From: Paenibacillus piscarius
GTDB taxonomy: Bacteria > Bacillota > Bacilli > Paenibacillales > Paenibacillaceae
NCBI RefSeq assembly: GCF_022234545.1
Contig: NZ_JAIEUI010000002.1
Coordinates: 124,001-188,000 of the forward strand
DNA: 64,000 bases
Reading direction: 5' to 3'
Shown: one piece after another, positions 33,171 to 42,353 of the stretch
Layout of the letters: each line of letters opens with the position of its first letter
Numbering within the stretch: the stretch's first letter is position 1
The notes under the pieces: generated by a model
Seen by the model: the letters and a program-made list of their open reading frames with translations, nothing else
Told to the model about the DNA's origin: nothing
Database searches by the model: none
Program-made: the position numbers and the translations under genes

Positions 33171-33989
33171 TCAAGACACCTTATGCTCGATGCGCAGCTT
33201 GTCGGCGACCATGGCGATAAATTCCGAATTCGTCGGCTTCGATTTGGAGATATTAATCGTGTAGCCGAATAAGTGGGAGATGCTGTCGATGTTGCCACGG
33301 GTCCAGGCGACTTCGATGGCGTGGCGGATGGCCCGCTCTACGCGCGAAGGCGTTGTCTTGAATTTCTCGGCAATGGCCGGGTACAGCGTCTTCGTGATGG
33401 CGCCCAGAATTTCGATGTTGTTGTAGACCATGGTTATGGCTTCACGCAGGTACTGATAACCCTTAATATGGGCAGGGACGCCGATCTCATGAATGATGGA
33501 GGTGATATTGGCATCCAGATTCTTGCCTTTGGACAGCGGTACCACATTACTGGAAGATCTGGAAGCGGAATAGCCGGTCATGCTGGAGGAAGTGCTCATG
33601 CTGCCCTGGGTGCCGACAAGCTGACGCACTCGGTTGGCCAGCACCTCCATATCGAAGGGCTTCAGAATATAATAAGACGCTCCCAGCTGAACAGCGCGCT
33701 GAGTGATGTTCTCCTGGCCGAAGGCGGTCAGCATGATAATCTTCGGCTGCGGGTTCAGGTCCATATCGCGCAGGCGCTCCAGGACGCCAAGGCCGTCCAG
33801 ATGAGGCATGATGATATCCAGAATAAGAACATCGGGGATTTTGCGGGCTCCGCTGAGCATCTGAAGCACCTCTTCCCCGTTATAGGCGATACCTGTTACA
33901 GTCATATCCTCTTGTTCTGTAATGTACTCAGCAAGCAAGTTCGTGAACTCCCTGTTATCATCGGCCAACAACACTTCAATATTCTGCAC
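33171..33989 (-). CDS. spo0A: Sporulation master regulator Spo0A
   Basis: This 272-residue response regulator is Spo0A. The receiver domain shows acidic DDN near residue 10, the phosphoacceptor Asp58 in [10 protein letters not shown], Thr88 and Lys110 in ILKPFD. A Ser-rich linker (residues 123-145, [20 protein letters not shown]) leads to the effector domain ([24 protein letters not shown] ... [25 protein letters not shown]), which binds 0A boxes. Phosphorylated Spo0A starts sporulation. As in B. subtilis it follows spoIVB. Several 0A-box-like sequences lie in the gap upstream. Confidence 0.97.
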   Translation of the reverse strand: MQNIEVLLADDNREFTNLLAEYITEQEDMTVTGIAYNGEEVLQMLSGARKIPDVLILDIIMPHLDGLGVLERLRDMDLNPQPKIIMLTAFGQENITQRAVQLGASYYILKPFDMEVLANRVRQLVGTQGSMSTSSSMTGYSASRSSSNVVPLSKGKNLDANITSIIHEIGVPAHIKGYQYLREAITMVYNNIEILGAITKTLYPAIAEKFKTTPSRVERAIRHAIEVAWTRGNIDSISHLFGYTINISKSKPTNSEFIAMVADKLRIEHKVS

Positions 33990-34053
33990 TGGCTGCTTCC
34001 TCCTTATTTATACGCTATTCACAACATCATAATCATCTTCTCTCCCTATAACT

Positions 34054-34172
34054 TTCGACATCAGGTTTAAATATCCTTCTGTCGAAAATTATTTTTCTTT
34101 ATTTTTTTTCGGGGTTGATTTATAATTAAATATTTTATTTCAAGTTTCGATGTTAATCGCTGCCCTTCGACA
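34054..34172. promoter_or_regulatory. 0A-box-like sites upstream of spo0A
   Basis: Exact TTCGACA or TGTCGAA sequences occur at 34054-34060, 34080-34086 and 34166-34172, within the 198-bp gap before spo0A. The first two are in opposite orientation. TGTCGAA is the core of the known Spo0A box, so autoregulation of spo0A is likely. The third is near the spoIVB terminator and may be coincidental. Confidence 0.6.
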
Positions 34173-34204
34173 AAAAAATCTTAAGGCTAAACCGCCTTAA
34201 GATT
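34172..34204 (-). terminator. Terminator of spoIVB
   Basis: AATCTTAAGGC and GCCTTAAGATT are a perfect 11-bp stem. On the minus strand it is followed by TTTTTTTG. The spoIVB stop codon lies within the loop, so terminator and reading frame overlap. Confidence 0.85.
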
Positions 34205-35317
34205 GTATTGCTGCTCCTGCTGATGATGAACCACTCCAGAGTCACGCAGCATCCACTCGATGAAGCAGCCGTAACCGGACTTAGGATCATTGACGAATAC
34301 ATGGGTGACTGCACCTATCAGGCGGCCGTTCTGGACGATCGGGCTTCCGCTCATCCCTTGAACGATCCCGCCGGTCTTATCCAGCAGACGGGGATCGGTA
34401 ATGCGCAGTACCATGCCTTTAGTCGCTGGCGTCTCCTGACGGGCAACATGGATAATCTCCACATTGAAGCGCTCCACTTGCTGACCGTCAACGACAGTGA
34501 GAATCTGTGCCGGACCTTCCTTGACTTCAGTGCTCATAGCAACCGGAATTGGCTCCTGGTACAGGCTATGCTCCGGGTTACGGGACATTTTGCCGAAGAT
34601 GCCGAAATCGGTATTACTCTCCACATTGCCGAGCACCTGGCTCTCCTTCAGGAAATGGGCACGCTTCTCCCCGGGATCGCCGTCCTGGCTTTTGGAGATG
34701 GAGGTGACACTGGACTGCACGATATGGCCGCTGCCGACGACAATGGGCGTTCCGGTATTCATGTCGGTAATGACATGCCCAAGTGCCCCGTAGACCCCCT
34801 GCTTCGGCGCATAGAACGTTAGAGTCCCTACCCCTGCTGCGGAATCACGGATGTAGAGCCCCAGCCGCCACACCTTGTCTGTACGGTCATAAGCCGGCTT
34901 CAGGCGGGCTGTGTGCTCTTTGCCGCCGCGTTTGTACACAATGCTTAACGAATCATTGCTCCGGCCGGCCTGTTCCACAAGCTTGGCCACCTTAGATACC
35001 TCGTCCAGCTTCACGCCATTCATGGAGATCATCAGATCGCCTGGCATAAGCCCGCTGTTCTCGCCTGGTGAAATCTTGGATTGCCCTGAGACTTGGATAA
35101 GATGATGGCCTACAACCAGCACGCCTGCCGACTTCACCTTCACGCCGATGGTTTGTCCGCCGGGAATGACCTTCAGCTCGCCTGTCCCCTGTGCCGCCTG
35201 AAGCGGCCGGTATTCCAGTGGTGCTGCGCTACTGTGTGAGGCTCCTGTTATGCCGGAGACACTGAGAAAGAAGGCAAAAATAAGTCCGGGCATTAACTTC
35301 CTGAGGTTAGGCTTCAA
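34187..35317 (-). CDS. spoIVB: SpoIVB serine peptidase
   Basis: This 376-residue protein is SpoIVB, the forespore-secreted serine peptidase that triggers processing of pro-sigma-K across the intermembrane space. An N-terminal signal/anchor (residues 7-28) is followed by a PDZ domain (SGLMPGDLMISMNGVKLDEVSKVAKLV) and the S55 peptidase domain, with catalytic His181 (GALGHVITD) and Ser323 (IVQGMSGSPIVQNG). It begins at a TTG. It lies between recN and spo0A as in Bacillus. Its stop codon is buried in the terminator hairpin. Confidence 0.96.
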   Translation of the reverse strand: MKPNLRKLMPGLIFAFFLSVSGITGASHSSAAPLEYRPLQAAQGTGELKVIPGGQTIGVKVKSAGVLVVGHHLIQVSGQSKISPGENSGLMPGDLMISMNGVKLDEVSKVAKLVEQAGRSNDSLSIVYKRGGKEHTARLKPAYDRTDKVWRLGLYIRDSAAGVGTLTFYAPKQGVYGALGHVITDMNTGTPIVVGSGHIVQSSVTSISKSQDGDPGEKRAHFLKESQVLGNVESNTDFGIFGKMSRNPEHSLYQEPIPVAMSTEVKEGPAQILTVVDGQQVERFNVEIIHVARQETPATKGMVLRITDPRLLDKTGGIVQGMSGSPIVQNGRLIGAVTHVFVNDPKSGYGCFIEWMLRDSGVVHHQQEQQYNLKAV

Positions 35318-35431
35318 TGGCTGTCACGCTCCCCTTTGCTTCTTTCGCTTGACGAAAAAGGTGGTCGCCAATTGCGTACCTATAAGATAACCTTGCCCCC
35401 AGGCTTTTATTACTGTCAATCATTGTCCCGC

Positions 35432-37159
35432 TTAGCTTACGGCAGCCTTGCTGGCCTCGGCCAGACCGAGCATTTCCTGTGCATGATGCAGAGTTTTCTC
35501 GGTGATTTCCACCCCGCCCAGCATCCGGGCCAGCTCCATCACCCGTCCTTCATCCGAGAGCGAATTCACCTCGGTCATGGTGCGGCCGTCCTCGACCTTC
35601 TTGACGATCAAATACTGATGATCTGCCATGCAGGCCACCTGCGGCAGGTGGGTAATGGAGAATACCTGGCAGGTGAACGACAGCTTGTACAGCTTATCGG
35701 CAATCGACTGGGCTGCGCGCCCGCTGACCCCGGTATCCACTTCATCGAACACAAGGACAGGAATGGCATCATGCCTTGCAAAAATACTCTTCATCGCCAG
35801 CATAATCCGCGACAGCTCACCACCGGAGGCGATTTTGCCCAGCGGCCGCAGCGGCTCGCCCGGGTTCGGGGAGATCATGAATTCAGCACTGTCGATCCCC
35901 TGCCGGGTCAGCCGGTAGCGCCGGTCCTCATATTCAATCCCGCGCGGGTCCTCCAGAAGCTCCATCTTCACCTGAAGCGAGGTCCGCTCCATCTGCAGGT
36001 CCTTCAATTCCCCTTCTACCTGAGCCGCCAGATCCGTCGCACACTGTCTCCGCGCCCCGGTGAGGGCTTTTGCTGCCTTCATAAGTGTAACCAGCAAGCC
36101 ATCCCGTTTGACCGTTAGTTTGGCAATATATTCGTCCTTGTTCTCCAGGAGATCGGTCTCATGCTCAATCTTCCGGTAATATTCCAGAATCTGCTCCACG
36201 CTGTCGCCGTATTTGCGCTTCAAGCCGGTAATCAGATCAAGCCGGTTCTCAATATCCTCCAGACGCCCAGGGTTGAATTCGATCTCTTCCCGGTAATCCC
36301 TTAGCTGAAAGGCCGCATCCTCCAGCTGATAATACGCCGACTGCAGCTGCTCGTACACCGCTCGAAGCCCCTTCTCATCATAACGGACCGCATCCTCCAG
36401 TCTGGAGATCACCTTGCCGATGGATTCCAGCCCCTGCCTGTCGTACAGCTGCTCATATGCACCGGATACGGAATCCATCATTTTCTCGCTGTGGGATAGT
36501 TTTACCCGTTCTTCGGCAAGTAATTCATCTTCTCCCGGTTTAAGTGCCGCCTGTGAAATTTCCTCCAGCTGAAAACGGTACATATCCAGCATTTGATAGG
36601 CCTTCTGGCTGGAATCCTGCAGCTCCCGCAATTCATTCTCCACCTTGGCGAAGGCGGTATACTTCTCCTGATAGTCCGCTTTGAGCGGCCCGATGACAGC
36701 TTCACCATAGGTATCCAGCAGCCCCAGATGGCGCTCAGCCTTCAGCAGGCTCTGATGCTCATGCTGCCCGTGGATATTCACCAGCTGCTCCCCGATTTCA
36801 CGCAGCATACTCAAATTCACCATCTGGCCGTTCACACGCGAGGTGCTTTTACCCTGGGAGGTAATCTCCCGGCGGATCACCAGATGCTCCTCCCGGTCTG
36901 CCCCGATACCCAGACGCTCCAGAGTCTCCCATACCGGGTGGCTGACCGGCAGGCTAAAGAGCGCTTCCATTTCGGCCTTATCGCAGCCATAGCGGATAGA
37001 GTCCGCTGAACCGCGGCCACCGGCAATGAGGGCGAGGGCATCGATAATAATGGATTTCCCTGCGCCGGTCTCCCCGGTAAGCACATGAAATCCCGGATAA
37101 AAATGCACATCCACCGCTTCAACCACGGCCAGATTGCGTATAGACAATGTCTCTAACAC
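35432..37159 (-). CDS. recN: DNA repair protein RecN
   Basis: This 575-residue SMC-like ATPase acts early in double-strand-break repair. Walker A GETGAGKS is near residue 32. Two coiled-coil arms occupy roughly residues 155-370. The C-terminal half holds the signature SGGELSRIMLA, Walker B VLVFDEVDTGVSG and FSITHLPQVA. The GTG at 37159 (VLETLSIRNLAVVEAV) with GGAGG upstream is the start; the frame extends 58 codons further but without homologous content. It follows ahrC by 49 bp, the conserved Bacillales arrangement. Confidence 0.95.
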   Translation of the reverse strand: MLETLSIRNLAVVEAVDVHFYPGFHVLTGETGAGKSIIIDALALIAGGRGSADSIRYGCDKAEMEALFSLPVSHPVWETLERLGIGADREEHLVIRREITSQGKSTSRVNGQMVNLSMLREIGEQLVNIHGQHEHQSLLKAERHLGLLDTYGEAVIGPLKADYQEKYTAFAKVENELRELQDSSQKAYQMLDMYRFQLEEISQAALKPGEDELLAEERVKLSHSEKMMDSVSGAYEQLYDRQGLESIGKVISRLEDAVRYDEKGLRAVYEQLQSAYYQLEDAAFQLRDYREEIEFNPGRLEDIENRLDLITGLKRKYGDSVEQILEYYRKIEHETDLLENKDEYIAKLTVKRDGLLVTLMKAAKALTGARRQCATDLAAQVEGELKDLQMERTSLQVKMELLEDPRGIEYEDRRYRLTRQGIDSAEFMISPNPGEPLRPLGKIASGGELSRIMLAMKSIFARHDAIPVLVFDEVDTGVSGRAAQSIADKLYKLSFTCQVFSITHLPQVACMADHQYLIVKKVEDGRTMTEVNSLSDEGRVMELARMLGGVEITEKTLHHAQEMLGLAEASKAAVS

Positions 37160-37208
37160 GAATTCAGCACCTCCGACAAGATGATCGCTTCCCGACCCAT
37201 GATCAGGC

Positions 37209-37658
37209 TTATGAAATATAACCCATAATCTGTGAAATGACGTCCTTGCTGTTCTCCGGCTGGCGGCAGATAATGAGGATCGTATCATCACCTGAGATGG
37301 TTCCCATAATCTGCGGCCAGTCGATATTATCAATCAGAGCCGCCACGGAATTCGCCGTGCCGGGCAGACATTTCATCACGACCAGGTTCCCGGAATGATC
37401 AATATTCACAAAATTATCCACCAGCACCCGCTTCAGCTTCTGCGTCGGATTATACCGCTGGTCTGTAGGCAGCGAATACTTGTAGCGCCCGTCATCCATC
37501 GGCACCTTAATCAGCAGCAGCTCCTTGATATCACGGGATACAGTGGCCTGTGTCACCTGAAATCCGGCTTCACGCAGTGCCTCCACCAGATCATCCTGGG
37601 TTTCGATTTCCTTTTGCGAGATAATTTCTCTAATCTTAATATGCCTGTGTCCCTTCAT
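37209..37658 (-). CDS. ahrC: Arginine repressor ArgR/AhrC
   Basis: This 149-residue protein is the hexameric arginine-responsive regulator. The winged-helix N-domain ([39 protein letters not shown], with the SR recognition helix) and the C-terminal oligomerisation/arginine-binding domain ([33 protein letters not shown], with the DD motif) are intact. It represses arginine biosynthesis and activates catabolism in Bacillus. Its location before recN is conserved. Confidence 0.95.
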   Translation of the reverse strand: MKGHRHIKIREIISQKEIETQDDLVEALREAGFQVTQATVSRDIKELLLIKVPMDDGRYKYSLPTDQRYNPTQKLKRVLVDNFVNIDHSGNLVVMKCLPGTANSVAALIDNIDWPQIMGTISGDDTILIICRQPENSKDVISQIMGYIS

Positions 37659-37690
37659 TGTTGCCTCCCGTATATATGTTGTGCTTGCCC

Positions 37691-38170
37691 TTAACCCGAT
37701 TCCCCGTCGTCCCTGCCGAATTCAATCACATGCAGCCTGGAATTCACCGTATCCACATATAGGACCCCGCTGCAGTCCGGATAGATCAGCAGATAAGGAA
37801 GCAGGGTATCGCGGAGCCCGCTGCCGGTGAACTCAAGCTCCTTGCGGGGGCGGGACAGGATCACCAGATAGAAGCGCTCCTCATCCTTAACGGCCACATA
37901 GTCAATGAACAGCCGGCTGTACATGGGTGCCCCGTCCACTTGAAAAGCCAGCGGAATCTTCAGCTTCCCCCCGACCACCTCATACCCGGCATCCTCCAGG
38001 AGCCTGATGGACGGATGAGGCTGGATCATCTTATTCAGCGGTACCCGGTCCCGGATGAAGGAGCGCGGGGAGCTTTGCAGCCAAACGTAGATTCTGTAAA
38101 TGATAAAGATCGCCGCCGCCAGGCCCATCAGAGCCACAACGGCCTTATCTGAGCTTGCCACTCCCATCAC
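37691..38170 (-). CDS. Hypothetical membrane-anchored protein between tlyA and ahrC
   Basis: This protein of up to 159 residues has one N-terminal membrane span (about residues 9-30, [23 protein letters not shown]). A cytoplasmic domain follows ([78 protein letters not shown]) that is reminiscent of a nuclease-like alpha/beta fold but not assignable. The start is uncertain: a GTG/ATG pair at 38165-38170 overlaps its own GAGGTG, and an internal GTG three codons later has better spacing. It is cotranscribed with tlyA and ahrC. Confidence 0.65.
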   Translation of the reverse strand: MMGVASSDKAVVALMGLAAAIFIIYRIYVWLQSSPRSFIRDRVPLNKMIQPHPSIRLLEDAGYEVVGGKLKIPLAFQVDGAPMYSRLFIDYVAVKDEERFYLVILSRPRKELEFTGSGLRDTLLPYLLIYPDCSGVLYVDTVNSRLHVIEFGRDDGESG

Positions 38171-38244
38171 CTCGGTGACTCTATTCGCGCGGGGAGAGGC
38201 GAAATCCTGCTAACACAGAAGCTTATATTTGCAGCAAAAGAAAC

Positions 38245-39120
38245 TCATCGCTTCGATGAGTTCCCATGGTTCGCAGCGCTAAAGGTTGCATTCGCTTCCT
38301 TAATGACCGAGTCGGCCAGCGCGGCAAAAGGATTCGGCTGTGCTTCAGCCCCTGAGCCCTGCAGGTCCGCAGCTTCCGGCAGGAGCCTCCAGTGTGCCAG
38401 AAATTCGATATTACCTTCTCCGCCGGTAATCGGCGAATACGTCAAGCCTGCGAGGCTATAACCAAGCTCAGCTGCCATCGTCAGCACATTTACCAGCACC
38501 TCACGGTGTACGGAGGATTCGCGGACGACGCCGGACTTGCCAACCTTCTCCCGGCCGGCTTCGAACTGCGGCTTAATCAGTGCAGCAATATCAGCCGGAC
38601 GGCCCAGCAGCGCCATCAGCGGCGGCAGAATAATCTTCAGTGATATGAAGGATACATCAATGCTGGCGAAATCGGGAACCGGCCCCTTCAGATCAGGCGG
38701 GGTCATGTACCGGAAGTTGGTCTGTTCCATTACAGTGACACGCTCATCATTCCGCAGGCTCCAGTCGAGCTGGTTATGGCCCACATCGATTGCGTAGACA
38801 TGGCTAGCCCCGTGCTGGAGCGCACAATCGGTGAACCCCCCCGTGGAGGAGCCGATGTCCAGCATATTGCGCCCGGTCATGTCGATGCCGAACTGCTTTA
38901 ACGCCTTCTCCAGCTTCAGACCGCCGCGGCTGACATAGGGGTGGACCGCGCCTTTGACCCGCAAGGCCGAGCTGCGCAGCACCTTCATACCCGGCTTCTC
39001 AATCCGCTCCTCATTCGCCAGCACAAGTCCGGCCATGATTGCAGCCTTGGCCTTCTCCCGGCTGTCGTAGAAGCCTTGCTCTACTAACAATACATCAATT
39101 CTTTCCTTAGGGTGTTCCAT
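38245..39120 (-). CDS. tlyA: TlyA family rRNA (cytidine-2'-O)-methyltransferase
   Basis: This roughly 291-residue protein has an N-terminal S4 RNA-binding domain (RIDVLLVEQGFYDSREKAKAAIMAGLVLANEE) and a FtsJ/RrmJ-like methyltransferase domain (YVSRGGLKLEKALKQF, the SAM site LDIGSSTGGFTDCALQHGA, and IDVSFISLKIILP). TlyA proteins 2'-O-methylate 16S and 23S rRNA cytidines. The ATG at 39120 (MEHPKERIDV) is six bases after GGGAG, better than the ATG at 39126. It follows dxs by 42 bp, the usual order. Confidence 0.92.
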   Translation of the reverse strand: MEHPKERIDVLLVEQGFYDSREKAKAAIMAGLVLANEERIEKPGMKVLRSSALRVKGAVHPYVSRGGLKLEKALKQFGIDMTGRNMLDIGSSTGGFTDCALQHGASHVYAIDVGHNQLDWSLRNDERVTVMEQTNFRYMTPPDLKGPVPDFASIDVSFISLKIILPPLMALLGRPADIAALIKPQFEAGREKVGKSGVVRESSVHREVLVNVLTMAAELGYSLAGLTYSPITGGEGNIEFLAHWRLLPEAADLQGSGAEAQPNPFAALADSVIKEANATFSAANHGNSSKR

Positions 39121-39162
39121 GTTCATCTCCCGATCACTTCGGTCCGGCTCCCATCCTGGCTG

Positions 39163-41067
39163 TCAGGAGGTGGAAGTTGACTTATAGGTAAAAGTTCTTA
39201 ACGCCATCATGGCCTTCATCTGCGCACAGAGCGCTTCGGCGGTAAGTCCGGTCTGCTGGCGCTGCTCTTTGATAGAGCCATGCTCCACGAAGAGGTCTGG
39301 CACGCCCATCAGGTGGACATGCGCATCGTAGATTTCATGCTCCGCATAGAATTCGAGTACTGCACTGCCAAGGCTTCCGGCCTGGCTGGCTTCCTCCAGC
39401 ACCACCATCTGGGTTCCAGCACGGCCCAGGTCCAGCAGCATGCTGTTGTCGAGCGGCTTCAGGAAACGGGCGTTCACGACACCGATCTGAATGCCTTCAC
39501 GCTTTAGCAGCTCTGCGGCTTCTTCTGCCACCTGTACCATCGGTCCGCAGGCCAGCACAGCATAATCGTCGCCGGGGCGCAGGCGCTCCCAGGTACCGAT
39601 CGGCAGGCTGTGCAGCTCCGCATCCAACGAGACTCCGGTACCGTTAATCCGCGGATACCGGTAAGCAATCGGGCCGTCATTATAATCGAGCGCCGTCTTC
39701 ATCATATGGCGCAGTTCATTCTCATCCTTCGGCATCATAAGGACCATATTCGGGATATGGCGCATGAACGCAATGTCATACACCCCCTGATGGGTCTCCC
39801 CGTCGGCGCCTACGAAGCCTGCCCGGTCAATGGCGAACATGACATTGGCATTATGACGGCAGATGTCATGGACAATCTGGTCATAGGCCCGCTGCATGAA
39901 GGTGGAGTACACGGCGAAGACCGGCTTCATCCCCTCCATCGCCAGCGCCGCACACAAGGTGGCGGCATGCTGCTCGGCAATCCCGACATCAATCATCCGA
40001 CCAGGGAATTCCTTGGCGAACGGGAACAGCCCCGAGCCGCCCGGCATGGCCGGCGTTACCGCAACCAGCCGCTCATCCTGATGGCCCAGCTCAATCAGCG
40101 TCTGTCCGAAGACTTCGGTGTACATTGGATTGCCCACGGCCTTCAATACCTGGCCGGATTCAATTTTGTAAGGTGAAATCCCATGCCACTTATACGAATC
40201 TACCTCGGCTGGCTTGTAGCCCTTGCCTTTGGTCGTAAGCACATGCACCAGTACCGGACCGGACACATTATCCGCCTGATGGAAGGTATCGATCATCTTC
40301 TCCAGATCATGGCCGTCCACCGGTCCCAGATACGTGAATCCGAGCTCCTCGAACAGCACGCCGGGAACCAGCATGTTCTTGAGGCCGTCCTTCACATTCT
40401 GAGCGGTCTTCGCCAGACGTCCGCCAATGGCCGGAATCTTCTTGAGCAGTCCTTCCACCTCATCCTTAGCCCGCAGGTAATGGCGGTCGGAGCGGATCTT
40501 GCTAAGATAGTTATGCATCGCCCCGACATTCGGTGCAATGGACATCTCATTGTCATTCAGAATGACCATTAGCTTGCGGCGTTCATGCCCGATATGGTTC
40601 AGCGCTTCAAAGGCCATGCCCCCGGTCAGGGCACCGTCGCCGATCACAGCTATCACTTTATTGTCTTCCCCTTTGAAGTCACGCGCCATGGCCATCCCCA
40701 TAGCCGCAGACAGGGAGGTGCTGCTGTGTCCGGCTTCCCAGACATCATGCTCGCTCTCATTCCGCTTAACGAAGCCGCAGAGTCCTCCCTGCTTGCGCAG
40801 TGAGTCGAAGCGGTCCTGGCGGCCGGTCAGTATTTTGTGGACATACGCCTGATGGCCTACGTCAAATATCATTTTGTCCCGTGGGCTGTCATAACAGTAG
40901 TGCAGGGCCAGCGTGAGCTCCACAACTCCCAGATTGGATGCGAGATGCCCCCCTGTGACAGACAGCTTCTCCACGAGGAACTGCCGGATCTCCTCCGCTA
41001 ACGCAGTGAGTTCCCCGATTGATAAAGATTTGAGCTCCTGAGGATCATTGATTTGTGGAAGCAGCAC
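39163..41067 (-). CDS. dxs: 1-deoxy-D-xylulose-5-phosphate synthase
   Basis: This 634-residue thiamine-diphosphate enzyme condenses pyruvate and glyceraldehyde-3-phosphate in the first step of the non-mevalonate isoprenoid pathway. Visible motifs include [21 protein letters not shown] binding, the ThDP signature [20 protein letters not shown] ... ILNDNEMSI, and the transketolase [18 protein letters not shown]. The GTG at 41067 ([15 protein letters not shown]) after GGGGA is the start; a longer frame to 41142 is unsupported. It follows ispA, which uses the pathway's products. Confidence 0.95.
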   Translation of the reverse strand: MLLPQINDPQELKSLSIGELTALAEEIRQFLVEKLSVTGGHLASNLGVVELTLALHYCYDSPRDKMIFDVGHQAYVHKILTGRQDRFDSLRKQGGLCGFVKRNESEHDVWEAGHSSTSLSAAMGMAMARDFKGEDNKVIAVIGDGALTGGMAFEALNHIGHERRKLMVILNDNEMSIAPNVGAMHNYLSKIRSDRHYLRAKDEVEGLLKKIPAIGGRLAKTAQNVKDGLKNMLVPGVLFEELGFTYLGPVDGHDLEKMIDTFHQADNVSGPVLVHVLTTKGKGYKPAEVDSYKWHGISPYKIESGQVLKAVGNPMYTEVFGQTLIELGHQDERLVAVTPAMPGGSGLFPFAKEFPGRMIDVGIAEQHAATLCAALAMEGMKPVFAVYSTFMQRAYDQIVHDICRHNANVMFAIDRAGFVGADGETHQGVYDIAFMRHIPNMVLMMPKDENELRHMMKTALDYNDGPIAYRYPRINGTGVSLDAELHSLPIGTWERLRPGDDYAVLACGPMVQVAEEAAELLKREGIQIGVVNARFLKPLDNSMLLDLGRAGTQMVVLEEASQAGSLGSAVLEFYAEHEIYDAHVHLMGVPDLFVEHGSIKEQRQQTGLTAEALCAQMKAMMALRTFTYKSTSTS

Positions 41068-41109
41068 GAGTATTCCCCGCTTTCCTAGATGTTGTAAAAT
41101 ATAAACCCC

Positions 41110-41138
41110 ATTATAACACAAACGAAACGGCTGTCGAA
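41110..41138 (-). promoter_or_regulatory. Possible promoter and overlapping hairpin before dxs
   Basis: On the minus strand TTCGAC (complement of 41133-41138) and TATAAT (complement of 41110-41115) are 17 bp apart. The -35 overlaps the inverted repeat AACGGCTGT/ACAGCCGTT (about 41125-41149), which could terminate ispA read-through or modulate this promoter. Confidence 0.5.
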
Positions 41139-41161
41139 ACACAGCCGTTCCCGAAACTCAT

Positions 41162-42109
41162 TTAGTGATCGCGTCTCATCAGATAATCGGCAATTTCCAG
41201 CAGCCGCTGCGGGTCCTGAAATCCGCCATCCAGGACCATGCGGCGCGCTTCCTCCGTCAGCCGCTCGACCTCTTGGCGCGAAGCGTCAAGACCGATGAAA
41301 TAAGGATAGGTTACCTTCTGCTGCTTGATGTCGCTGCCGGTACTCTTGCCCAGCTTGCTCTCGTCGCCGACCAGATCCAGAATGTCGTCCTGAATCTGAA
41401 AGGCCAGACCGATCCGCGTGCCGAACCCGCGCAGCGCCTCCAGCTGGCCCGCCGAAGCACCGGCGATTCTTCCGCCCGCCAGCAGCGAGAAGATGATCAG
41501 ATCGCCGGTCTTGTGCAGATGAATGTACTGAAGCTGCTCCAGGCCCGTCATGCCCTGCTCGCCTTCCATATCGGCGACCTGTCCGCCGACCATCCCGCGC
41601 GGGCCGGCCATCTCCGCCAGCTCCTCCACGATGGACAGCACTTGCTCTGCTGCTACACCGTGCTTGCGGGAGGCTTGTACCACGCTGTAGAAGGCGTGGG
41701 TCAGGAGGGCGTCTCCAGCCAGGATTGCCGCTGCTTCACCGAAGACCTTATGATTAGTCGGCTTGCCGCGGCGGAAATCATCGTTATCCATCGCCGGCAG
41801 ATCGTCATGAATGAGCGAATACGTATGGACCATCTCAATCGCTGCAGCAACAGGCAGCGCCGCCTCACGGCTGCCGCCAAGCGCTTCGCAGGCGGCAATG
41901 ACGAGCAGCGGTCTCAGGCGCTTGCCGCCGGCCTGCAGCGAGTAATCCATCGCCTCTCTCAGTGCCTGAGGCACGCTCCACTCCGCCGGCATCACTGACG
42001 CCAGCGCACCGGCTATCAGGTCGCCAACCCCGGCGATGTACTGCTCCAGCGGTTCACGCCCGGAAGCTTCTGCCATGCCGCCCGCCCCGCCAACCTCAGA
42101 ACGGCTCAT
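41162..42109 (-). CDS. ispA: Polyprenyl synthetase, farnesyl diphosphate synthase type
   Basis: This protein of up to 315 residues is a trans-prenyltransferase that elongates DMAPP/GPP with IPP. The first aspartate-rich motif LIHDDLPAMDNDDFRRGKPTNH and the second, QIQDDILDLVGD, are intact, as is the KTGDLIIFSLLAGG region. The start MSRSEVGGAGG overlaps xseB by 14 bases and follows GGAAGG; an alternative start eleven codons later (MAEASGREP) is closer to the usual 295-300 residues. It follows xseA-xseB and precedes dxs as in B. subtilis. Confidence 0.93.
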   Translation of the reverse strand: MSRSEVGGAGGMAEASGREPLEQYIAGVGDLIAGALASVMPAEWSVPQALREAMDYSLQAGGKRLRPLLVIAACEALGGSREAALPVAAAIEMVHTYSLIHDDLPAMDNDDFRRGKPTNHKVFGEAAAILAGDALLTHAFYSVVQASRKHGVAAEQVLSIVEELAEMAGPRGMVGGQVADMEGEQGMTGLEQLQYIHLHKTGDLIIFSLLAGGRIAGASAGQLEALRGFGTRIGLAFQIQDDILDLVGDESKLGKSTGSDIKQQKVTYPYFIGLDASRQEVERLTEEARRMVLDGGFQDPQRLLEIADYLMRRDH

Positions 42110-42353
42110 CGTTATCGCCTTCCAGCCGGGCGCCGAACGGCTTCTTGCGCAGCTCGCCATCCTCCGCTGTAATCATCTCGATCTTGCGCTCCACCTGCTC
42201 CAGCTTGCTGCCGCAGACCTGCGAGAGCTTCATGCCCTGCTGGAACAGATCAATTGCCTTCTCCAGAGGAACATCGCCATGCTCCAGCTCACGCACGATT
42301 TCCTCCAGACGCTCCATGGCGCCTTCAAAATCCAGTTCCGCTTCCTTCGTCAT
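42096..42353 (-). CDS. xseB: Exodeoxyribonuclease VII small subunit
   Basis: This 85-residue protein is XseB, the small helical subunit of exonuclease VII: LDFEGAMERLEEIVRELEHGDVPLEKAIDLFQQGMKLSQVCGSKLEQVERKI is the family's helical hairpin. It overlaps xseA by 29 bases and ispA by 14 bases, so translation of the three is coupled. Confidence 0.93.
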   Translation of the reverse strand: MTKEAELDFEGAMERLEEIVRELEHGDVPLEKAIDLFQQGMKLSQVCGSKLEQVERKIEMITAEDGELRKKPFGARLEGDNDEPF

